Shown here piece by piece: positions 1-8,929 of a stretch of 30,763 nt of DNA. A model generated the notes under the pieces. It was not told the DNA's origin. It made no database searches and saw nothing but the letters and a program-made list of their open reading frames with translations. Source of the DNA: Euprymna scolopes (taxonomy: Eukaryota > Mollusca > Cephalopoda > Sepiida > Sepiolidae); assembly GCA_024364805.1 (NCBI GenBank), contig CM044500.1:111998926-112029688 (forward strand). The letters are read 5' to 3'. Numbering within the stretch: position 1 is the first letter of the stretch; each line of letters starts with the position of its first letter. A program made the translations under genes and the position numbers.

Positions 1-115
1 AAGCCTCCCCAAAGTCCGAGTTCTCTTTGCGCCTGTCCAATCGAGGTCTGGCTGGTGCTCTCTCCTCGGTTTTCAGTCCTTCTTGGCCCTTCTCAGCTCT
101 TTGGTGTAACTTTTT
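1..115. repeat. Rep-D dispersed repeat, copy 1 (cut by window edge)
   Basis: The stretch around GAGGTCTGGCTGG, followed by a CT-rich tract and TTTGGTGT, matches the right end of the copy at 11960-12255 (GAGGTCTGGCTAG, CT-rich tract, TTTGGTAT). Its opening bases AAGCCTCCCCAAAG also resemble the end of the copy at 281-517 (CAGCCTCCCCAAGG). It therefore looks like the right half of a repeat whose left half lies outside the window. No coding potential was recognised, and the class (SINE, LINE untranslated region or MITE) is unknown. Confidence 0.5.
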
Positions 116-235
116 TATTGGAAGGAGCGGTGGTGAAACTATGGGGGGATGCATGATGGGGGTGTAGAACTTGTAGATATGCAGCTTCGGTGTTCTTCAT
201 TCCCTGTAACGCTTATTCGTTATATTGTCTTCTTG

Positions 236-237
<2 letters not shown>

Positions 238-277
<40 letters not shown>
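238..277. repeat. (ATT)n microsatellite
   Basis: About 13 perfect ATT units sit immediately before Rep-D copy 2. An apparent poly-isoleucine reading frame here is an artefact of the repeat. Confidence 0.97.
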
Positions 278-280
278 GGC

Positions 281-517
281 TCACATGGATCTTTCACACA
301 AGTCAACAAACGATCTGATTGGAAACCTGTGGTATTCTCTGGAAGCTAAGTGACAACAAGTCTCCCCAGACGTCCAGCTCTCTCCACCTCCTTCGATAGC
401 ATTTGCAAATGCATTTGAATCATCGCAACAGTCGCTTACCATTGATTTCTCGCTGTTAGTGGCCATTGGTTTATACTGGAATTTGAGTGGCACTCAGCCT
501 CCCCAAGGTCCAAGGTG
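281..517. repeat. Rep-D dispersed repeat, copy 2
   Basis: This copy carries the left and middle of the Rep-D pattern: CTCTCTCCACCTCCTTCGATA, then a TTTGCAAATGCATT block, then a GTTAGTGGCCATTGG block and GGAATTTGAGTGGCA. The same order of blocks recurs at 6870-7140 and 11960-12255 with considerable divergence. A 70-residue minus frame is open here, and a minus frame is also open in the copy at 6787-7092, with a weakly similar stretch (KF..KPM...EK). I read that as too weak to call a gene. The (ATT)n array starts exactly at its right edge. Confidence 0.5.
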
Positions 518-568
<51 letters not shown>

Positions 569-612
569 GTTATTGTTATTATTATTATCATTATTATTAT
601 TATTATTATTTT
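518..612. repeat. (ATT)n microsatellite, slightly impure
   Basis: About 30 ATT units with a few GTT and ATC variants. It directly follows Rep-D copy 2. Confidence 0.97.
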
Positions 613-969
613 AGGAGTCTCAAGTTTTGGATGTTTTTAGTCGGATCTTCTTTCTTAAACATCATGTCAATTCCTTTGACTTTAGACATTCCAGCTGTAG
701 TAACACTATCGCCGTTCCCAACGGGCAAGCCTTTTGCAACATTGTGAAAGAAATTGTATTGTCAATTCTCATGTTCCAAGCTTTCTAATTACAATGGGAT
801 TCACCTTGACTGTCATACAGTTCGAGGTATTGATATATTATTATTGTTTCATAACATTCTTACATTTATGACGTTTTTTTTATTCATTTATTTTTTTTTT
901 TAAATTCAAGCTATACCTTAACACTTAACACTAACAGGCAAGGCTTTTGTAAGATTGTAAAATATTGTG
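613..969. other. Non-coding stretch with a short diverged duplication
   Basis: No gene is recognised. A segment of about 38 bp at 720-760 (GGCAAGCCTTTTGCAA core) recurs at 933-968 (GGCAAGGCTTTTGTAA core). The second copy runs straight into the next (ATT)n array, so both may be relics of one repeat that carried the array at its end. Confidence 0.4.

Positions 970-1057
<88 letters not shown>
970..1057. repeat. (ATT)n microsatellite
   Basis: About 29 perfect ATT units, ending exactly where homology to an RLE-type LINE begins at 1058. Confidence 0.98.
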
Positions 1058-2075
1058 GAGTGAAACTAATTGCAAAGTCGAAACTGTATGGAGGAAACCT
1101 AATGAAAGCAGTGAATGTATGGGCAGTCAGTGTTTTTAGATACAGTGCGGGAATTTTAGAATGGTCTGAGAAGGATTTGCATGCCATGGATATCAAAACA
1201 AGAAAAGTTTTAGCAATGTTTGGTATCTTTCACATACGAAGTAGCGTAGCAAGGCTTTATCAAAAGAGGAAAGATAGTGGGAGAGGATTGAAAAGTGTAA
1301 AAGATTGTGTTAGAACCGAGATGTCGTTGACGGAGCATGTGGCTAGAAGTGAGGAGTGAATACTTAAGGTTGTGGCCAACGAAGTGGAGGTATGTGAGAC
1401 CAAGTATGTGAAACGTATGGATAGAAAAAAGGCAGAGGAACTGGCTAGGAAGGAAATGCATGGAAGGTTCTTCCAGGATATAGAAGAAGTGGCTGATGAA
1501 AGATCATGGCAATGTCTAAGAGCTGGGTATCTGGCTAAGAGTACTGAAACGTTTGTGCAGCACAAGAGCAGGCGCTAGGAACACTATTGTTAAAAAAAGT
1601 CGTTCTAGGAGAGGAAATTACTGCAGAATTTCGGATTTGTGGTAAGACTCAGAGTCAATTGCGCACCTTGCAGCAAGATGTGGAAGACTGGCACAGAAGG
1701 AATATCGCAAAAGGCACGATCGCATGGGACTCCGATATATTGGGAGGTGCGTAAGAGGGTTGGAGGGAAGTGTGCTGGAAAGTGGTTTGAGGAGATGCCT
1801 GATGAAGTGAGAACAAGTGAGGATGGTAAGGTAGAGGTGTGGTAGGACAAAAGTATCATAACGACCAAGCAGTTGGAACATAGTCGTCCGAATTTGGTAG
1901 TCATTGACAAGGTCTAAAAGACTGGCAGATTGTAGACTTTTCAGTACCCTGTGACAGGAATGTGAGAGAGAAGGAGTATGAAAAGTGGAGCAATTATGCT
2001 CCATTGGCATTGGAGATAAGGCGTATACACGGGGTTAAAACACAAATAGTACCAATCGTGCTGACGCCATTTTAT
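1058..2075 (+). mobile_element. 5'-truncated RLE-type LINE (R2/R4/NeSL-like), plus-strand copy
   Basis: This is the C-terminal end of the ORF of a non-LTR retrotransposon that uses a restriction-like endonuclease. Frame 1 from 1058 gives a stretch with NVWAVSVFRYSAGILEW and KTRKVLAMFG, typical of the region just after the reverse transcriptase. Next comes a VKDCV...LTEHVARSEE block, then at 1430-1580 the ELARKEMHGRFFQDIEE and GYLAKSTETFV blocks. A zinc-knuckle region follows near 1626 with FRICGKT, where the first Cys of the family CxxC is replaced. The endonuclease part (about 1740-2070) has KWFEEMPDEVRTSEDGKVEVW, TTKQLEHSRPNLVVIDK and a basic helix with EIRRIHGVKTQIVPIV. The family RPD motif reads RPN, so an acidic catalytic residue is lost. 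There are several frame changes and stops (for instance the TAG after EVW and the stop after DKV), so the copy is dead. Assignment to the RLE group is firm; the exact clade is not. Confidence 0.85.
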
Positions 2076-2079
2076 TGTA

Positions 2080-2171
2080 GGGGAAAGCAGAGAGGGAAAG
2101 GAACTAAAGGGGATAGGAAAGGGAGGAAAAGGGGAAAGCGATGTGTAAGAAGGAGGAGGAGAAGAAGAAGT
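2080..2171. repeat. Purine-rich low-complexity tract
   Basis: GGAAAG, GAGGAAAAGG and (GAA)n repeats follow directly on the plus-strand LINE. They may be its decayed tail. An RRRRRR-type reading through it is not a protein signal. Confidence 0.8.
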
Positions 2172-3189
2172 AATATACAATTTTCACTTTTGGTATAGCA
2201 GTTCTCTTGGTTGCGTATTTTTGTTTCATTTCTGTTGCAGGTTCCATATGTCCGGGTATAACTTGTCGCTCAGGTAGACTGGTTCGTGCACTCAAATTTT
2301 TCCTTTTTAGCTTTGTTCAGAATTACCGTCCGTTGCATAATCTCAGTCTTCCCGTGGATTCCAATTTCCTTTAGTCTTTTTTCCAGTCTTTTTTTTTTAG
2401 AGGAATGTTCCCATTTCTCCTGCAATTATTCGTATTATATTGATTTTCTTCGTGTTCCATAGTCCTTCAGTTCTCTGGCAAATTCGTTTTTAGTCTCTTT
2501 GATCTTCATCCTGTAGCTGCTGGTATGGTAAAATGTACAATCTGGTAGTTTCTTTCCTTCTCATAAATTATTATGACATTCAGTCGTTTTTCTTGGACGG
2601 GTTTATCTGTTTAGATTTCCGTGCCCCAAATGAGTGCATGGTTTTCGTTTTCCTGTACGCGTGTGGTTGAACCATTTATCAGTATGTACGAAGTATAGTG
2701 GTATTCGGAGTTTCCAGTGCACTACCTCCCATATGTAGTCGTGTTTGTCATTATGTTTATTTTTCGGTTAGTTTGCTGCATTTACTAATTTTTTGTTTGA
2801 CTGTTTCCCACAGTCTACAATACCCCACAGTCTATAATTTCTGTTTTCTTGTGTTTTATGTATTTTAGTCGTTATGTTGGTTCAAATTGCGTTGCTCTGC
2901 GCAATTCTTAGTAGGAATTTGTGTTTCTCTGTTCATGTGTCATTTTCTTCGCACAATCCAGATGTTTGAATGGATCTTTTATTTCGTTTTGTTATTCTGA
3001 TAAATTGTCCGTGTATCTCTTTCTCTTCCTATTTTTCTTTTCTGGTCTTATTATTTTTCTGCTGTAATCATATCCTGTATTGTTGTTTTGGGCGATGTCT
3101 CTTGCCGTAGTGATCAATATTTCTGTGTTTTTCCTTATGTATTTTTCCAAGACTTATTTCTGCCTTCTACACTATCTTTTATGCTTAGC

Positions 3190-3191
<2 letters not shown>
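2172..3191 (-). mobile_element. 5'-truncated RLE-type LINE, minus-strand copy with 3' untranslated end
   Basis: Reading the minus strand from 3191 downward gives a second, different RLE-LINE. The order is SIKDSVEGRNKS, then LEKYIRKNTEILITTARDIA at about 3150-3090, then EKEIHGQFIRITK near 3030, then LLRIAQSNAI and TKIHKTQENRNYRLWG (2910-2830). After that come a degenerate zinc-knuckle part RLWETVKQKISKCSKLTEK (about 2815-2765), YIWEVVHWKL, DKWFNHTRTG, ENENHALIWGTEI, the endonuclease core KRLNVIIIYEKERNYQIVHF (about 2595-2535), and RLEKRLKEIGI followed by QRTVILNKAK ending near 2290. The 3' untranslated part (2285-2172) reads CATATGGAACCTGCAACAGA and resembles 12410-12300. The family RPD...D motif is replaced by RLN...H. 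A small duplication around AGACTGTGGGG and several frameshifts show age. Most of this region has no long open frame, so simple ORF calling misses it. Confidence 0.8.

Positions 3192-3192
<1 letters not shown>

Positions 3193-3275
<83 letters not shown>
3193..3275. repeat. (ATT)n microsatellite
   Basis: About 27 perfect units, lying exactly at the truncated 5' end of the minus-strand RLE-LINE. Confidence 0.98.
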
Positions 3276-3359
3276 GCCAGCGGAGACAAAAAAATTGAGC
3301 AATTATTTGTTTTTTGTTTTTTTCATTGTTTATTTTTTTCACATTTGTTTATTGACCGA

Positions 3360-3425
3360 GCGAAAGAGAGAGAGAGAAAGAGAGAGAGAGAGCGAGAGAG
3401 CGAGAGAGCGAGAGAGCGAGAGAGA
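3360..3425. repeat. (GA)n / GAGAGAGC low-complexity tract
   Basis: Runs of GA dinucleotides pass into three to four GAGAGAGC units. The RERERE reading frame here is a repeat artefact. Confidence 0.95.
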
Positions 3426-3766
3426 CACGCTGGTGTCTTCGTTAATTAAAAATATTATCGCTACTAATACTAATTGCTGTAACATGTAAACAAAGCCCAG
3501 ATGCATATGTTATGGCAGGTTTGTAGTTTAGGTGGAAAAATAATATCGAACCCTTAATCACATAAAAGGAACTAATTTCTATAATCACCGGTACGTTACC
3601 ATAGCAATATTATATAAACTTTTTGCTTATTTATTTTAAAACGTTTCACGATCTTTTTTTAATGATATCTTTTTTCACTCATTTTTTACTTATTTATTTT
3701 AAACAACATTTTTTATATTTTAAACTATTTCATTTTAAACAGAACGTTTCACGATATCTTAAACAT
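3426..3766. other. AT-rich non-coding stretch
   Basis: No gene seen. ACGTTTCACGAT occurs twice (about 3642 and 3743), each time followed by an ATATC and an AT-rich tract, which hints at a short degenerate duplication next to the foldback element. Confidence 0.5.
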
Positions 3767-3768
3767 TA

Positions 3769-4745
3769 AGCACCTTTTTTTTTAAAATAAATTATTAGGT
3801 GGAAGCACATAATTGTTACAAAACGCTCTCCTATTCCCATGTTAAGAATGGCTTTCAAAATATTATTTCAGCACGGTAACAAAAACACATAAGTACTGAA
3901 CGTTTTATAATTTTAAATGATAATTTGATGATGATAATTTTTTACTTGGTTTCCACCTGAACATTTTCCTTTGAAATGTCGACTTCTATGGGTGTTTGAC
4001 TATGCTGAAAACGAATATCGCATTTAAATTTTCCACTAATACGTATTTTTTCCGAATATTAAACAATATAATTTTTTTTATATATATAATGGTGGCCATA
4101 GTTTTGCGCCAAAAATATGCGTGAACTTAAACGTATAATAAAATGCATTCCAGAACAATATTTATTTTAAAATAATACATTAAAAAGTTCAAAATTATAA
4201 AGTTCTATTTACATTGTTTAAAATGAAAAAAAGTTTGTGAACAATATTTCTTTCAAAATTATGAGAAAAATCTATTTCTGTTGTATAAAATTAAACTGTT
4301 CTATTCATATTGTTTATAATATAATAAAAATTCTGTATATATTGCTTAAAATAAATAATTGTTTATCATTTAAAGAAAATGTTCCGTTTAAGTGCTCGTA
4401 TATTTTTGGCGGAAAACTATGACCACCATTTTATACATAAAAAATTATAGTGTTTAATATTCGCAAAACTACATATCTGCGGAAAATTTAAATGCGATAT
4501 TTGTTTTCAGCATAGTCAACCCCCTATAGAAGTCGACATTTCAAAATAAAATGTTCAGGTGGAAACCAAATAAAAAAATATCATTTAAAATTATCATTTA
4601 AAATTATAAAACGTTCGGTTCTTATGTATTTTTGCTACCGTACTGAAATAATATTATTCTGAAAGCCATTCTTACTATGGGAGTAGGAGAGAGTTTTGAT
4701 ACAATTATGTGCTTCCACCTAATAATTTATTATAAAAAAGGTGCT
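3769..4745. mobile_element. Foldback MITE-like element with about 360-bp inverted arms and TA duplication
   Basis: The left arm (3769-4133) and right arm (4385-4745) are inverted copies over essentially their full length. Both begin AGCACCTTTTTT at the tip, then TAATTTATTA/TAATAAATTA, AGGTGGAAGCACATAATTGT, AAGAATGGCTTTC, GAACGTTTTATAATTTTAAA, GGTTTCCACCTGAACATTTT, GAAATGTCGACTTCTAT, TATGCTGAAAACGAATATCG and CATAGTTTTGCGCC. By eye the arms are about 90% identical. The bases flanking both tips are TA (3767-3768 and 4746-4747), as expected of a Tc1/mariner-superfamily target duplication. The 250-bp centre is AT-rich and holds about three loose repeats of a TTCTATTTACATTGTTTAAA-like unit. No transposase is encoded, so the element is non-autonomous. 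Confidence 0.85.
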
Positions 4746-4864
4746 TACTGTTTACTACAATAATATCAGAGTGTCTCCATTTACACTGAACATCCACAAA
4801 AATGCCAACATCAATATATTACATATGAAAGAGTCCACTGTGGAATTTCCACAGGTCCCGCTAT

Positions 4865-5335
4865 TTATTATTATTATCATTATTATTATTATTATTATTA
4901 TTAGTAGTAGTAGTAGTAGTAGTAGTAGTGTTATTATTGTTGTTGTTATTGTTATTATCTTATTATTATTAGTGTTAGTATTATTATTATTGTTATCGTT
5001 GTTATTATTTTTATTGTTATTATTGTTATTGTTATTATTAATGTTATTATTTTGTTATTATTGTTAATATTATTGTAAGTGTTATTATTTTGATTATTGT
5101 TATTGTTATTTTTATTATTGGTATTGGTATTATTATTATTACTTTATTATTGTTATTATTTTTATTGGTGTTATTATTATTGTTATTATTATTGTTATTA
5201 TTGTTATTGTTATTATTATTGTTATTGTTATTGTCATTGTTATTATTGTTTTTGTTATTATTACTTTTATAATTAATGTTATTGTTATTATTATTCTTAT
5301 TATTGTTATTATTATTTTTATTATTATTCCTATTA

Positions 5336-5373
<38 letters not shown>

Positions 5374-5760
5374 GTTATTATTATTCTTATTGTTATTATT
5401 GCTGCTCATATTTTTATTGTTATTATTGTTATTGTTATTATTCTTGTTAATATTATTGTTATTATTATGGTTATTATTGTTGTTGTTATTATTGCTTATA
5501 ATATTATTATTTGTTGTTATCATTTTTATTTTTTTGTTATTATTATCGTTATTATTATTGTTATTACAATTTTATTAATATTTTATGATCTTATTGTCAT
5601 TTTTATTATTACATTTTATTATTTTTAATATTATCTGAAGTATTATTTTATATTATTATTAGTAGTAGTAATATCATTATTAATATCATTATTGTTACTT
5701 TTATTAACATTTACATCATCATAATTATTATTATTATTATTATTATCATATTTATTATTT
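4865..5760. repeat. Long impure ATT/GTT microsatellite
   Basis: About 900 bp built almost wholly from ATT with GTT, AGT and ATC variants, including an (AGT)n block near 4903-4929. The poly-Leu and poly-Asn frames on either strand are artefacts of the three-base period. Confidence 0.97.
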
Positions 5761-5821
5761 TATAACTATTTCTATAATTATAATTTTTATTATCGCAATA
5801 ATATTCACATAATCAGAGTAC

Positions 5822-6857
5822 GCTTACAGATCATTAATGATCTTCCAAATCACATCCTTACATCATTTGTAGACATTTATGCTGATGACACTACCATCTA
5901 TGGATGCACTTCTAAGACAGTAAACGACCAAGATCTCTCCGATTCTCTCTCCTCTGATCTGGAGCACGTGGTACAATGGTAAAAGGAGCGGCTGGTTACC
6001 TGTTAATGCATCTAATCCCAATCTTCTCTCTTTATATTATCAATATGCTGATCCACATCTGGCATCAATTGAAATGAATGGCTCTCATCTTCTTCAGGAG
6101 GCCTCAAGTTTTGATAAGCTTCTGGGCTTGACCGTTACTCCTGATCCTAAATGGAACACGTACATCAAATCTGTTGCCAAGGCCGCTGGAAAAATGGTGG
6201 GATCTTTCTATCGATCCAGTAGATATCTCACTGCTGATGCAATTCTCTATCTATATAAGAGCCAGGTACGTCCAAGGATGGAATACTGTTGCCACATTTG
6301 GGCAGGAGCTGCTATAAAGGACTTGTCCTGCCTTGATAGAGTTCAAAATAGACTTCGTAGCCTCGTAGGAGATGTCCTGTTCTCTTGCCTGCAACCTCTA
6401 TCTCATAGAAGAGATGTTGAGAGTTTGCCTCTGCTGTATCGTTATTTTCATAGAAATTCTTCAACTGAGCTTCAGTCTGTGGTACCTCCTCGCAAAACTT
6501 GCACAAGAAACACTCGTCTAACTGAAAACACTATCAATAATTCCCCCCACTCTTTATCTGTGCCTAAACATAAACGTAGATTCCATGAACAAAGCTTCTT
6601 TCTTAAAACTACACACCTGTGGAATATCTTCCGTTTTCCTGCTTTCCAGCTGACTACAATATGGTCGTCTTCAAGTATAACGTAAACAAGTTCTTGATGA
6701 GCCGTCCCACTTGTTAACAAATTTACCGAATTTCCATTACTAATGATTACTATATTGTACAATTTCTACTGTACACTCTTTACCCCTTATCCTCGAGTGG
6801 CCTCTCGGCCTTGATAATGTGGTGATGTCTGTGTAAAAAAAATAGAAAAAAAAAGAT
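5822..6857 (+). mobile_element. LINE-A copy 1: jockey/CR1-like non-LTR retrotransposon, 3' third of ORF2 and tail
   Basis: The 5' end of this truncated copy starts inside the reverse-transcriptase domain, just before IINDLPNHILTSFVDIYADD. YADD is the intact catalytic motif (about 5878-5890). The frame continues to VVQW, shifts near 6000, and then stays open to 6685 with the thumb and C-terminal region. That region carries LLGLTVTPDPKWNTYI, AKAAGKMVGSFYRSSRYLT, AILYLYKSQVRPRMEYCCHI, PLSHRRDVESLPLLYRYFH and LSVPKHKRRFHEQSFF. A second shift near 6645 moves the end, NMVVFKYNVNKFLMSRPTC, into another frame. The untranslated tail closes with a hairpin (6786-6817) and an A-rich run at about 6834-6857. 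The family is related to elements annotated as mobile element jockey in mollusc genomes. The assignment to the jockey/CR1 superfamily is strong. Confidence 0.9.
6786..6817 (+). other. Conserved 3' hairpin of LINE-A
   Basis: Outer arms CTTATC (6786-6791) and GATAA (6813-6817) enclose inner arms GGCC (6799-6802) and GGCC (6807-6810) around a TCTC loop. The same structure is found at the ends of the other three LINE-A copies. For CR1-like LINEs a 3' structure is known to be the feature the reverse transcriptase recognises; that role here is inferred. Confidence 0.7.
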
Positions 6858-6869
6858 CATTGTGTTCAT

Positions 6870-7140
6870 CAGATTGCTCACTGACAACAACTGATGGTGA
6901 ACCGTTGAGTCCGGATGACAATAAGGTCATCCTTCGGTTATAGTACTTTTCATCTCTTTCTATACACTCTGCAAATGTATTAATATCACTGTAATGGCCG
7001 GTGGCAATTGCTTTCTCGTTAGCAATTGTCATCGGTCTCCAATGGAATTTATGTGACAGTAATCTTCCATGAGATGCCAATCCTCTTCGCACTTAACCAG
7101 TCTAATACTGGTTAGTGCTTCCCCTCTCTACGGTTCTGAT
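6870..7140. repeat. Rep-D dispersed repeat, copy 3
   Basis: It has the same block order as the copies at 281-517 and 11960-12255: a CATCTCTTTCTATAC block, a TGCAAATGTATTAAT block, then CTCGTTAGCAATTGTCATCG, GGAATTTATGTGACA and CCTCTTCGCACTTA. The last block is shared almost exactly with 11960-12255. It sits directly after the A-rich end of LINE-A copy 1. Confidence 0.5.
7094..7114. other. Perfect hairpin, 8-bp stem
   Basis: TAACCAGT (7094-7101) pairs with ACTGGTTA (7107-7114) around a CTAAT loop at the right part of Rep-D copy 3. It is short enough to arise by chance. Confidence 0.5.
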
Positions 7141-7505
7141 ATGACCTTAAACTATATCCAGTGGTGAGGCCCCAGCTTGTGGGCTTTGGGGAGTGTGGAG
7201 CCATCATTTAATTGCCATTGCTCCCAGGCCCACTCTGACCCGGAGTGGTAGTACCTGTTAGAGTCCCAATTATGGGTTAAATAGAAACCGATTTGAAAAC
7301 AACAAATATATTCTATTAAAATATCTTTCTTCAAAATCTTTGGATTCGGCATTAAATCACCTGAAAAGGGTTGATATGCCGTAAAACAAAAACGACTAAA
7401 CGACCGACCCCTCTCTACCCGGTCTTTCTAGCATCCTCGACCATTTTCAGTTTTAAGTATGGTGCTAGTTGTTACTGAAAATACAATTTCTTAGGGAGGT
7501 ATATA
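7141..7505. other. Non-coding stretch
   Basis: No gene is recognised. The relatively GC-rich part around 7160-7255 could be a further part of Rep-D or a separate repeat, but I see no second copy of it in the window. Confidence 0.4.
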
Positions 7506-7845
7506 CAGCGTGGGCCGCTTAAAACTAGCCCAGAAAATGTAGTAGAGAGAAGGAACGTTGTTTTATTGTTTAAATTACCTGTAGCATTGTTTCAATTACA
7601 TGTAGATTCATATAAGACGCTGGAAGTGCTCACCTTTGACATCTTGCATTTTTGGGCACGTTTAACAACGTTTGCAGATACTGCCTGTAGATCTTCTCTT
7701 TTGATACTCCTGATGGCGTTGGTAATTTTCTACTTTAGTTGACCCAGATTGTGAGGATACCATGTTTTTAACGGAACATATAAACAAGATATTGTTTCAC
7801 ATCTGGGATTTTCTAGGACAGAAGCAGTTCATAAAAGGTTTTGTT
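7506..7845 (-). mobile_element. Mariner-B: 3' end of a mariner-like DNA transposon, minus strand
   Basis: On the minus strand the frame reads YVPLKTWYPHNLGQLK, a stop, then KITNAIRSIKREDLQAVSAN and VVKRAQKCKMSK (about 7790-7635). This is the C-terminal tail of a DDE transposase of the Tc1/mariner superfamily. It is followed, after a shift, by a GEHFQRLI-like ending. The copy at 16160-16565 matches closely in DNA over the tail and in the downstream AATTTAAACAATAAAA and TTTCTGGG segments. The end is a terminal inverted repeat starting CAGCGTGGGCCGCTTAAAAC at 7506 and flanked by TA. The rest of the transposase is missing beyond about 7845, close to an (AT)n run. No active-site residue is present in this fragment. 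Confidence 0.75.
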
Positions 7846-7855
7846 TGACTTTTGG

Positions 7856-7858
<3 letters not shown>

Positions 7859-7887
<29 letters not shown>

Positions 7888-7888
7888 G
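7859..7888. repeat. (AT)n microsatellite
   Basis: About 14 AT units. Confidence 0.95.
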
Positions 7889-8929
7889 GGACAGTACCAC
7901 CCATGATGAAATGCTATCCCGTGCATACACCTTTTTGTGTGTGTTTAACTTTTAAGAACATTGTTTTTTGTTGTTCTGGGGAATAATCTGATAGAAACAA
8001 AAGAAGTGTTGATGTTTCCCATGTGGAAACTATTGAGTTTAAAGACAGAGTATTAGTAGTTTCTGAGAAAGTCCGAATAAATGATGGCTGGACATTCGCA
8101 GTTAATGGTAGAATTATTTATGTAGCTGACCTTGTTTAATAAGAATCACGTTACCACAAAACATGTTATTCATGTAGTGCAATTACTTCACGACACGGAG
8201 TTGGCCGATGGTCTCGTGATTACCACATGCTTCGACTGGTTGTTCACAGTTTCTCCTACGCCCACGTTGCTTTAAGATCCGTAGAAAGAAGAGATGGGTG
8301 CGATCGAGTCGACGAAGGTTGGATTTGGTGTTAGATGGAAGACTAGTTGCCAAGCAATCGAAAGAAAATGTCGGAAAACAGCAACGCTTATTTACACAAT
8401 TTTTCCAAAAACACCGCGAAGTGGGGGTAATTGTTGTTGACTGGCGGAACAAAGTTTTCTTAAGAAAACTTAACTGCAATTTGGCAGTGTAAGTGATGAA
8501 GAATGCAGGGGCAATGGATCTATTTTTTTTTCAACGGCGAAAGCAAGCGAACCAATTTAATTTTTCGCTTTCGGTATGCTCTATTTTGGAACCCGAATTC
8601 TGAATAATAAGTTCCTGATTTGTTAGCTAATGAGGATAGCCGACTAATGACTATCGTCGTGAAAATCACCCATATTAGCCTCTGATTGGTTTAGATAGAA
8701 TCCGCCAATGAGTAGAGTTTTGTCCGTTAAGAACTTACAGTAGATTAATAGTCTAATTAAATATTGTCCACCTTCTTCGTTAAAAATAACTAAGAAATAA
8801 TATTCCCAGTGTATTACTGGATGATTTAATTCATTTATATGTAGTTTTAAAATGTATTTTCACTTTAATCAAAATATGAATCCTAGGAAGTGGAGAGCTA
8901 AACCTCATTTACTTTTCTTTTATCAAACG
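7889..8929. other. Non-coding or unrecognised stretch of about 1 kb
   Basis: No family is recognised. The best open frame is 64 residues (8298-8492, plus), lysine- and arginine-rich with a VIVVDWRNKVF segment. It has no visible signal, splice site or second copy. A minus-strand frame covers much of the same interval, which argues against both. Confidence 0.4.

Noticed and set aside
967-1056. Poly-isoleucine open frames on both strands
   Set aside because: They are direct translations of (ATT)n and have no composition or start context of a gene.
3360-3425. RE-repeat peptide resembling an SR/RE-rich protein
   Set aside because: It comes from a GA dinucleotide repeat; no conserved flanks.
3088-3489. 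133-residue plus-strand frame
   Set aside because: It crosses an ATT array and a GA tract, and its first part is the opposite strand of the RLE-LINE.
4237-4422. 61-residue frame inside the foldback element
   Set aside because: It lies in the AT-rich centre and right arm and has no transposase motif.
5047-5578. Poly-Asn and poly-Leu frames of 100-158 residues
   Set aside because: Three-base repeat DNA keeps frames open by construction; no flanking coding sequence is seen.
8183-8492. Overlapping plus and minus frames of 64 and 98 residues
   Set aside because: Both strands are open at once, with no recognised motif; chance in a less AT-rich patch is the simpler reading.
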